Position numbers and translations under genes: made by a program | Part shown: in pieces, positions 15,192 through 20,676 of the stretch | Position numbering within the stretch: the first letter of the stretch is position 1 | Layout: the number at the start of each line of letters is the position of its first letter | Source of the DNA: Clostridiales bacterium | GTDB taxonomy: Bacteria > Bacillota > Clostridia > Oscillospirales > Acutalibacteraceae | Assembly (NCBI GenBank): GCA_019415925.1 | Contig: DXYG01000045.1 | Location: 1 to 20,676 of the forward strand | Reading direction: 5' to 3' | Length of the DNA stretch: 20,676 nt | Notes under the pieces: generated by a model | What the model saw: the letters and a program-made list of their open reading frames with translations, nothing else | What the model was told of the DNA's origin: nothing | Database searches by the model: none

Positions 15192-16310
15192 ATGAAGGTT
15201 TTGCTTGCAGGCGGCGGTACGGCAGGACACATAAATCCTGCTCTTGCAATCGCAGGCTACATCAAAAAGAAACGCCCCGAAACCGAATTTCTGTTTATCG
15301 GCAACCGTGACGGAATGGAGCAAAGGCTCGTTCCGCAGGCAGGTTTTGAGATTAAGTCGATAACAATAAGCGGCTTTAAGAGGAGCTTTTCACCGAAAAG
15401 TATGGTTGAGAACGTAAAGACCGTTACAAGAACGTTTACGTCATCTCACGAGGCAAAGAAAATCATCTCGGAATTTAAGCCCGATATCTGCATAGGTACG
15501 GGCGGATACGTTTCGGGACCCGTTATAAGAACGGCGTCAAAAATGGGTATACCCTGCATAATTCACGAGCAGAACGCATACCCCGGCGTTACGAACAAAA
15601 TGCTTGCAAAGAGCGTCGAAAAGGTAATGCTTGCAGTGCCGGACGCTAAAAAATATTTTGAAAAGGCTGACTTTGTAGTTACGGGAAATCCCGTAAGGGG
15701 TGATATTCTCACAGCAGACAAAGAGGAGTCAAGAGCTGAGCTTACGCTTGACGGACGTCCCATGATTCTGTCGTTTGGCGGAAGCCTTGGCGCAAGAAAA
15801 ATCAACGAAGCCGTAGCCGATATTGTCGCACGAAGCGGCAAGGACGGCAGATATCAGCATATCCACGCCTACGGAAAATACGGCGACTGGTTCCCCGATC
15901 TTGTAAAGGAAAAAGGAACGGATATTTCGCAGTGCAGTAACCTCGACATCAGACCGTACATTGACAATATGCCTACGTGTATGGCGGCGGCGGACCTTGT
16001 AATTTGCCGTGCAGGTGCAATAACGCTCAGCGAAATTCAGGCTATGGGCAAGCCCGCAATACTGATTCCTTCGCCGAATGTTGCAGAAAATCATCAGTAC
16101 CACAACGCAATGGCGCTTGTAAACGCAGGTGCCGCCGAGATAATCGAGGAATCAGAGCTTTCGGGCGAAACACTTATGAAAACAGTCGATAAGATGCTTT
16201 TAGACCCCGAAAAGCTGAATACAATCAGCGAAAATTCACGCAAAATGGCAATTACCGACGCAAACGAGAGAATCTACTCGGTTGTAAAGAAAACACTCGG
16301 ACTTGTTTAA
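15192..16310 (+). CDS. murG: UDP-N-acetylglucosamine:lipid I GlcNAc transferase MurG
   Basis: The 372-residue GT-B glycosyltransferase acts at the inner membrane face, adding GlcNAc to lipid I to give lipid II. It shows the N-terminal glycine loop GGGTAGH (7-13), IGTGGYVSGPV, HEQNAYPGVTNK, the second-domain loop FGGSLGA, and the donor-binding stretch CRAGAITLSEI followed by PSPNVAENHQ. The length is normal (about 360-370). ATG 15192 lies 7 nt after GGAGG at 15180-15184. An in-frame ATG at 15159 would overlap ftsW and precede the ribosome site, and ATG 15186 is too close to it. The product of MraY is its substrate, and FtsW its downstream consumer. Confidence 0.97.
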   Translation: MKVLLAGGGTAGHINPALAIAGYIKKKRPETEFLFIGNRDGMEQRLVPQAGFEIKSITISGFKRSFSPKSMVENVKTVTRTFTSSHEAKKIISEFKPDICIGTGGYVSGPVIRTASKMGIPCIIHEQNAYPGVTNKMLAKSVEKVMLAVPDAKKYFEKADFVVTGNPVRGDILTADKEESRAELTLDGRPMILSFGGSLGARKINEAVADIVARSGKDGRYQHIHAYGKYGDWFPDLVKEKGTDISQCSNLDIRPYIDNMPTCMAAADLVICRAGAITLSEIQAMGKPAILIPSPNVAENHQYHNAMALVNAGAAEIIEESELSGETLMKTVDKMLLDPEKLNTISENSRKMAITDANERIYSVVKKTLGLV

Positions 16311-16324
16311 TTAATAATTTACAG

Positions 16325-16387
16325 CAGTAACATCGGCATAACTTTCTCATAGAATATAAAGGTATTCTTTTTGAGAGGGTGTTACTG
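16325..16387 (+). promoter_or_regulatory. Possible fold-back leader overlapping the murA ribosome site and start
   Basis: CAGTAACA (16325-16332) is perfectly complementary to TGTTACTG (16380-16387), whose last base is the first base of the murA GTG start. Inside, AGAATA (16351-16356) pairs with TATTCT (16363-16368), and CTC (16346-16348) with GAG (16373-16375) across a small bulge, so the GAGAGGG ribosome site (16373-16379) lies in the right arm. Folding would hide both site and start, suggesting translational control. This is inferred from base pairing only. Confidence 0.45.
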
Positions 16388-17640
16388 TGTCAAAACTGCT
16401 TGTAACAGGAAGAAAAAAGCTTGGCGGAGAGACATACGTTCAAGGAGCCAAAAACAGTGCGCTGCCTGTACTTGCGGCAACGATACTGACAAGGGGCGAG
16501 AATGTAATCTACAATTGCCCCGACCTTTCCGATATTGAAGCGTCTGCAAGAATACTGCGCTACCTCGGGTGTAAGGTCAGCCGAAGCGGCAGTACAATGC
16601 TTGTAAACGGTGATACCATTGATAAATACAACATTCCCGATGAGCTTATGCGCAAAACGAGAAGCTCGATTATCTTCCTCGGCGCAATCCTTGCACGAAC
16701 GGGCAGAGCAAAAATGAGCTTTCCGGGAGGCTGTGAAATAGGTCTGCGACCTATTGATATGCACCTCAAGGCACTTCGTGAAATGGGTGCCGATATCCGT
16801 GAAAAGCACGGATACCTTGATTGCACAGCACCAAAGGGGCTTAAGGGAGCTAAAATATCCCTCTCGTTCCCAAGCGTAGGCGCAACCGAGGATATAATGA
16901 TAGCCGCCTGTCTTGCAGACGGCACAACAACCGTTACAAATGCCGCAAGAGAGCCCGAAATCTGCGACCTTGCAGATTTCCTCAACAAATGCGGTGCTAA
17001 AATTTACGGGGCAGGAGAGGGCGTTGTCGTAATTGAGGGAGTTAAATCGCTCAGCCCGACAAGCCACTCGATAATTCCCGACAGAATCGTCGGTGCAACG
17101 CTTATGGCGTGTGCCGCCGTTACAGGTTCAAAAATAACCCTTAACGGGGTCATTTGCAGTCACCTTGCGTCCGTCATTCCTGTTTTTGAGGATGCAGGCT
17201 GTAAAATCAGGTGTTGTAACGGCACTCTTGAATTTACTGCTCCCGAAAAACTAAAAGCTATGAAAACCGTCCGCACAATGCCTTATCCCGGCTTTCCGAC
17301 AGACGCACAGGCGCCCTTGCTTGCGGTGTCCTGCATAGCCGATGGAACGACGGTTTTTGTTGAAAACATATTTGAAAACCGCTACAGACATACGGGCGAG
17401 CTTATCCGAATGGGCGCAAACATAAAAACAGTCGGAAAGGTTGCCGTAGTCGAGGGCGTAAAATCCCTTTACGGTGCGCCTGTTGAGGCTACCGATTTGC
17501 GTGGAGCAGCGGCACTTGTTGTCGCAGGACTGAGCGCCGAGTCACAGACCGAAATCAGCGGAGTAAGATACCTTGAACGAGGGTACGAAAACTTTGAGCT
17601 TACGCTGTCTGCCCTCGGTGCCGATATAAAGAAGATTTAG
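16387..17640 (+). CDS. murA: UDP-N-acetylglucosamine 1-carboxyvinyltransferase MurA
   Basis: The 417-residue enolpyruvyl transferase catalyses the first committed step of peptidoglycan synthesis, adding phosphoenolpyruvate to UDP-GlcNAc in the cytosol. It has K22 in the QGAKNSALP substrate motif and the catalytic cysteine C116 in FPGGCEIGLRP, the residue alkylated by fosfomycin. Also present are GATEDIM, the DRIVGATLM region, the PGFPTDAQAP loop, and FENRYRHTGEL. The length is typical (about 420). The start is GTG 16387, with GAGAGGG at 16373-16379. In Bacillus the dcw cluster carries murB here rather than murA, and Firmicutes often have two murA copies; whether another exists elsewhere cannot be seen. 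Confidence 0.96.
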   Translation: MSKLLVTGRKKLGGETYVQGAKNSALPVLAATILTRGENVIYNCPDLSDIEASARILRYLGCKVSRSGSTMLVNGDTIDKYNIPDELMRKTRSSIIFLGAILARTGRAKMSFPGGCEIGLRPIDMHLKALREMGADIREKHGYLDCTAPKGLKGAKISLSFPSVGATEDIMIAACLADGTTTVTNAAREPEICDLADFLNKCGAKIYGAGEGVVVIEGVKSLSPTSHSIIPDRIVGATLMACAAVTGSKITLNGVICSHLASVIPVFEDAGCKIRCCNGTLEFTAPEKLKAMKTVRTMPYPGFPTDAQAPLLAVSCIADGTTVFVENIFENRYRHTGELIRMGANIKTVGKVAVVEGVKSLYGAPVEATDLRGAAALVVAGLSAESQTEISGVRYLERGYENFELTLSALGADIKKI

Positions 17641-17760
17641 CCGAGTGCCTAGGCAGGCAAACCGAGTGGAAAGGTCGCATATTTAGGTGAAAACGGCAGC
17701 CCGAATGATAGATTGATATATAGGTAACGTTTCGGGCGACCCTGTGCGGTTGCCCGATAA
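17641..17760 (+). promoter_or_regulatory. Structured leader between murA and ftsQ, possible attenuator
   Basis: The 151-bp gap holds a 10-bp palindrome TGCCTAGGCA (17646-17655) flanked by direct repeats of CCGAGTG (17641-17647, 17662-17668). It also has GCCCGAA (17699-17705), complementary to TTCGGGC (17731-17737). The latter also forms the left side of a strong competing hairpin, CGGGCGACC (17733-17741) with GGTTGCCCG (17748-17756), having one wobble and a 6-nt loop. The two pairings exclude each other. I do not recognise a known riboswitch family, and no T-tract follows. Confidence 0.45.
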
Positions 17761-17791
17761 ACCAAAAGTAAGAAAAGGAGGAAGTTTGCCG

Positions 17792-19255
17792 ATGAGTGAA
17801 AGAAAAGAGCTTTCGTCAAAGGAGAGAAAGCAACTGTCAAAGCAGAGAAAATCAGCTGCAAAGCAGGCTCAGAAGTATCACAGGGAACAGGAAAAAAAGG
17901 CAAAAAAATCCTCTGCAACAGCTAAAAAAACGACAACCCAAAAGCGTTCCTCAAGCAAGATTGAGGAGGCTGTTAACTCAGGAAAAACAGTAAAGTTTGA
18001 AAATATCAGCCGTGAAGAAAAATATATGCGTGAGAGCGAGGAGAGAATCAGAAACCTCGAGCCGCAGGATTTTGACGACGGCTATTACATAGATGAATAC
18101 GGCGCAAGACAAAAACAGTCACGCCGTGCAAAGGAAATTCATCAGCAGGAAAATGAAGTAATCCGCAGGCGCAAAAAACCGATTACGCAAAAGCAGTTAA
18201 GATTAAGACGTATCTTAATTTACAGCTCAATTTTCTTAGCAGTGCTTGTAATCGGCGTAGTGCTCAGCCTTACCGTGCTGTTCAAAACCGAGAAAATCGA
18301 GGTTGAGGGCGATAAGTATTATTACGAGGACCAGATAATCGCTTTCAGCGGAGTTGAGCTTCAGCAGAATATCATAGTCGGAGCGTTTACAAGTACTCCC
18401 GAAAATATTTCCGATAATCTGCCGTATGTAGAAAAGGCGGAAATCAGCTTTTCAATTCCCGACACAATCACAATTAAAATCACCGACGCAGTTCCGTCAT
18501 ACGTAATAAAGAACGGAGATAAATATCTTCTCATAAGTGCAAAGGGACGTATTCTTGACTGCGTTGACAGCAACGAGGACAAGCTCCCCGAGCTTAAATG
18601 CGACAAGCTAAAGAGCACAAATCCGGGGGATTATGTAACTTTCAGCGATGAAAACGTACCTGATATTCTTCAGGACGTTTCCGAGAGCCTTATAGCAAAC
18701 GATGTAAAGAATATCACGGCATTTGACGTCACTGATACCGCAAATATCACGCTTGAGTACGACAAGCGTATTACAATTAATATCGGACTGCCTGAGGATA
18801 TTGACTATAAAATCAGAACGGCAATGACGATTATTAACGAAAAGCTTGACCCGAATAACACAGGCACAATTGCAGGAACACTTGACGTATCTTCCTGCAA
18901 CACAACAAAGGTATCACGCTACAAGCCTGCCGAAACGGCAGTACCGACGACAGCACCGCAGACTACTGCGCCTGCCGACTATTTGGACGGCTATCAGTAT
19001 TACGACGACGGGTATACGTGGAACGATAATACATACTCCGACGGTTCATATTCTGACGGAGGATATGTTGACAACGGTACAAACAATTACGGCGAGCCGT
19101 ATGACAGCAACACTTATTCGGACAACGGCACAAATGATTATTCGGCACAGGGGGACTACAACGCTTACGGAGATGCAGGCGATGGTGCATACCAGGATAA
19201 TTATTATGATAACGGTAACGCATATGCCGACGACGGAGTGTACAGTGCCGAATAA
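17792..19255 (+). CDS. ftsQ: Cell division protein FtsQ/DivIB with Tyr/Asp/Gly/Asn-rich C-terminal tail
   Basis: The protein is 487 residues from ATG 17792, which has AAGGAGG at 17775-17781. An in-frame GTG at 17744 lies in a leader hairpin and lacks a ribosome site. Layout: a long, highly charged Lys/Arg/Gln-rich cytoplasmic segment (about 1-138), one membrane helix (about 141-164), a POTRA domain beginning TEKIEVEGDKYYYEDQI, a beta/FtsQ domain to about 375, then a linker PTTAPQTTAPA and a low-complexity tail rich in Y, D, G, N and S (about 395-487). FtsQ/DivIB binds FtsL and FtsB/DivIC and regulates septal wall synthesis. Bacillus DivIB is about 260 residues, so both ends here are greatly extended. 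The tail contains an imperfect 17-residue repeat starting DNGTN. Position before ftsZ is standard, except that ftsA is absent. Confidence 0.9.
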   Translation: MSERKELSSKERKQLSKQRKSAAKQAQKYHREQEKKAKKSSATAKKTTTQKRSSSKIEEAVNSGKTVKFENISREEKYMRESEERIRNLEPQDFDDGYYIDEYGARQKQSRRAKEIHQQENEVIRRRKKPITQKQLRLRRILIYSSIFLAVLVIGVVLSLTVLFKTEKIEVEGDKYYYEDQIIAFSGVELQQNIIVGAFTSTPENISDNLPYVEKAEISFSIPDTITIKITDAVPSYVIKNGDKYLLISAKGRILDCVDSNEDKLPELKCDKLKSTNPGDYVTFSDENVPDILQDVSESLIANDVKNITAFDVTDTANITLEYDKRITINIGLPEDIDYKIRTAMTIINEKLDPNNTGTIAGTLDVSSCNTTKVSRYKPAETAVPTTAPQTTAPADYLDGYQYYDDGYTWNDNTYSDGSYSDGGYVDNGTNNYGEPYDSNTYSDNGTNDYSAQGDYNAYGDAGDGAYQDNYYDNGNAYADDGVYSAE

Positions 19256-19299
19256 TTGAAAAAATGTTATTAAAAATGCAGAAAATCATATTAAAAGCA

Positions 19300-19328
19300 T
19301 TGATATTTTTGCAAAAGTATGATAATAT
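19300..19328 (+). promoter_or_regulatory. Sigma-A-type promoter for ftsZ
   Basis: TTGATA (19300-19305) and TAATAT (19323-19328) are 17 nt apart in the 154-bp gap between ftsQ and ftsZ, giving a leader of about 75 nt. An AT-rich TATAAT at 19335-19340 has no well-spaced -35 partner. Confidence 0.6.
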
Positions 19329-19409
19329 ATGAATTATAATTGTGTACTCTAAAATATTATGGAATTTTATCGCTATACAGACTTAAAAGATTTTAAGGAG
19401 GACGTAAAA

Positions 19410-20510
19410 ATGGCTTTTGAACTGGAATTGGAAAATGAGTATATGCCTAAAATTAAGGTTATAGGTGTCGGCGGAGGCGGCGGAAATGCCGTTAACCGAA
19501 TGGTAGCAATGGAAGTTAAAAATGTTGAATTTATTGCAATTAATACAGATGAGCATGTTTTAAGACTCTCAAAAGCTTCTCAGAAAATACAGATTGGCGA
19601 AAAGCTTACAAGAGGCAAGGGCGCAGGCTCAATGCCCGCAATCGGTCAGAGTGCCGCTGAGGAAAGCAAGGACGAAATTGCGGCTCTCCTTAAAGATACC
19701 GATATGGTGTTCGTTACCGCAGGTATGGGCGGCGGAACAGGTACAGGTGCCGCTCCGGTTGTTGCTAAAATCGCAAAGGATATGGGAATTCTCACAGTCG
19801 GCGTAGTTACAAAGCCCTTTGCCTTTGAGGGCAAGAGAAGAATGACTCAGGCTGAGCAGGGTATTGCGGAGCTTTCCGCTTGTGTAGATTCGCTCATCAT
19901 CGTTCCCAACGAAAGACTTAAATATGTTTCGGATACAAGCATCACACTTCAGAATGCATTTGAAATTGCAGACGACGTTTTAAGACAGGGTGTTCAGAGT
20001 ATTTCCGACCTCATTCTTCTTCCCGGTCTTGTAAACCTCGACTTTGCCGACGTTACTTCCGTAATGAAAGACGCAGGCTATGCTCATATGGGTATGGGCA
20101 GTGCAACAGGCAAGGACAAGGCTACAGTTGCAGCAGACAAGGCTGTTTCAAGTCCGCTTCTTGAAACCTCAATTGACGGTGCAAAGGGCGTTATCATCAA
20201 CATCACTGCTTCTGCTGACGTAAGTCTTGACGATATCGACGCAGCTTCAACAATGATTAAGGATAAGGTTTCCGAGGACGCTAACATCATCTGGGGTGCT
20301 GTAATCGACGACAAGATGCAGGACGAAATGAGCGTAACTGTTATCGCAACAGGCTTTAACGGCGACGGTCAGATTGCAAAGAAAAAGCTTGAGAATGAGT
20401 CAGTAATCGTTGAAAAAGATGACGATAAGTCTGCTTCAAATTCTACAAAGGATAAGACAGACGACGAGGACGATACATTCTACGATATTATGTCTATCTT
20501 CAACAAGTAA
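19410..20510 (+). CDS. ftsZ: Cell division protein FtsZ
   Basis: The 366-residue tubulin-like GTPase polymerises at mid-cell to form the Z ring. Its GTP-binding elements are intact: GVGGGGGNAVNRM (19-31), the tubulin signature GGGTGTGA (107-114), and the catalytic T7 loop N209-L-D-F-A-D214. A short acidic/serine linker (about 330-355) leads to a C-terminal peptide FYDIMSIFNK. The usual binding peptide for FtsA, SepF and ZapD-type partners has a DIPxFL pattern, so the proline and leucine are replaced here. ATG 19410 has AAGGAGG at 19395-19401. An in-frame ATG at 19359 precedes that ribosome site and would add 17 non-conserved residues. It has its own promoter and a strong terminator. Confidence 0.97.
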   Translation: MAFELELENEYMPKIKVIGVGGGGGNAVNRMVAMEVKNVEFIAINTDEHVLRLSKASQKIQIGEKLTRGKGAGSMPAIGQSAAEESKDEIAALLKDTDMVFVTAGMGGGTGTGAAPVVAKIAKDMGILTVGVVTKPFAFEGKRRMTQAEQGIAELSACVDSLIIVPNERLKYVSDTSITLQNAFEIADDVLRQGVQSISDLILLPGLVNLDFADVTSVMKDAGYAHMGMGSATGKDKATVAADKAVSSPLLETSIDGAKGVIINITASADVSLDDIDAASTMIKDKVSEDANIIWGAVIDDKMQDEMSVTVIATGFNGDGQIAKKKLENESVIVEKDDDKSASNSTKDKTDDEDDTFYDIMSIFNK

Positions 20511-20541
20511 TAAGTCATTTTACTTATATGTTTTCCTGATA

Positions 20542-20572
20542 AAAAAGCGACGGTTTGATGCCGTCGCTTTTT
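20542..20572 (+). terminator. Rho-independent terminator after ftsZ
   Basis: AAAAAGCGACGG (20542-20553) pairs perfectly with CCGTCGCTTTTT (20561-20572) around a 7-nt loop, ending in five T. Its A-tract on the left means it could work in both directions. It marks the end of the dcw cluster. Confidence 0.92.
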
Positions 20573-20621
20573 GATATTGTTTTATTTTTTATGTTGTATC
20601 AATGCAAATTAATTAATAAGC

Positions 20622-20676
20622 TAAACCATAATTTAGCGGTGAGTTGACTCGCAAAAAAAATTAAAAATTTCGGTCA
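20622..20676. repeat. Terminus of a second copy of the palindrome-array element, inverted
   Basis: These last 55 bases are the reverse complement of 7164-7217 with only a few differences. They run from the TAAACCATAATTTAGCGG end inward to TCGGTCA. The element would therefore continue beyond the window in the opposite orientation to the first copy. The outer end again begins with TA. Confidence 0.8.

Noticed and set aside
16348..16356. CATAGAATA upstream of murA as a sporulation sigma (E/K-type) -10 element
   Set aside because: No suitable -35 sequence lies at the right distance; the nearby CATAAC is only 6 nt away. The sequence is also explained by the fold-back.
16390..17067. Minus-strand 225-codon frame opposite murA
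   Set aside because: It is antisense to fully conserved murA coding sequence and its residues show no family features.
17641..17760. Known riboswitch (cobalamin, ydaO, yybP-ykoY) in the ftsQ leader
   Set aside because: None of the conserved boxes I know for these families could be matched, so it is left as an unassigned structure.
17744..17791. GTG 17744 as an upstream start of ftsQ
   Set aside because: It lies in the loop of a leader hairpin and precedes the AAGGAGG site that serves ATG 17792.
18963..19289. Minus-strand and alternative-frame ORFs over the ftsQ tail
   Set aside because: They arise from the repetitive Tyr/Asp codons of the low-complexity tail; composition is not protein-like and no ribosome site is present.
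19335..19340. TATAAT before ftsZ as a second promoter
   Set aside because: The nearest -35-like TTGCAA is 20 nt away, outside the usual spacing.

Overview
This is a single-strand chromosomal block from a Gram-positive member of the Clostridia. All confident genes are on the + strand. Gene content, MraZ and DivIB/FtsQ type, AGGAGG-type ribosome sites and codon use suggest an Oscillospiraceae/Ruminococcus-like gut bacterium. That placement is an inference; no rRNA is present to confirm it. No phage, CRISPR, tRNA or rRNA was found.

Region 1 (1-7217) holds housekeeping genes: a YmdB-type phosphodiesterase, a FakA/YloV-type DAK2 kinase subunit with its own promoter and a hairpin terminator, RecG helicase, a secreted and membrane-anchored D-Ala-D-Ala carboxypeptidase, and the NrdR repressor followed by a strong terminator. 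After nrdR comes a 380-bp non-coding element bounded by ~20-bp inverted repeats and filled with nine consecutive stem-loops. One of its modules also occurs alone upstream of the carboxypeptidase gene. The outer 55 bp of a second, oppositely oriented copy begins at 20622 at the window's right edge.

Region 2 (7241-8077) holds an orphan membrane-anchored 136-aa protein with a consensus promoter. It is followed by an AT-rich leader with two tandem hairpins, a sigma-A promoter, and three GTG-box repeats at 10-nt spacing that look like the MraZ operator.

Region 3 (8078-20572) is a rearranged division and cell wall (dcw) cluster: mraZ, rsmH, ftsL-like, a class B PBP with two PASTA domains, mraY, ftsW, murG, murA, ftsQ/divIB, ftsZ. 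Together they make lipid I and II (MraY, MurG), supply the first committed precursor step (MurA), polymerise and cross-link septal wall (FtsW, PBP), and organise the divisome (FtsL, FtsQ, FtsZ). murC, murD, murE, murF, murB and ftsA are not in the cluster. The gap between mraY and ftsW, where murD often lies, holds a ~100-bp palindromic repeat instead. Terminators or promoters within the cluster split it into several likely transcription units: mraZ-rsmH; ftsL; PBP onward; ftsZ with its own promoter. Possible structured leaders precede murA and ftsQ.

I see no clearly new multi-gene system. The most unusual signals are the palindrome-array element and its inverted partner flanking the dcw cluster, the possible fold-back and alternative-hairpin leaders of murA and ftsQ, the low-complexity Tyr/Asp/Gly/Asn tail of FtsQ, and the atypical C-terminal peptide of FtsZ.
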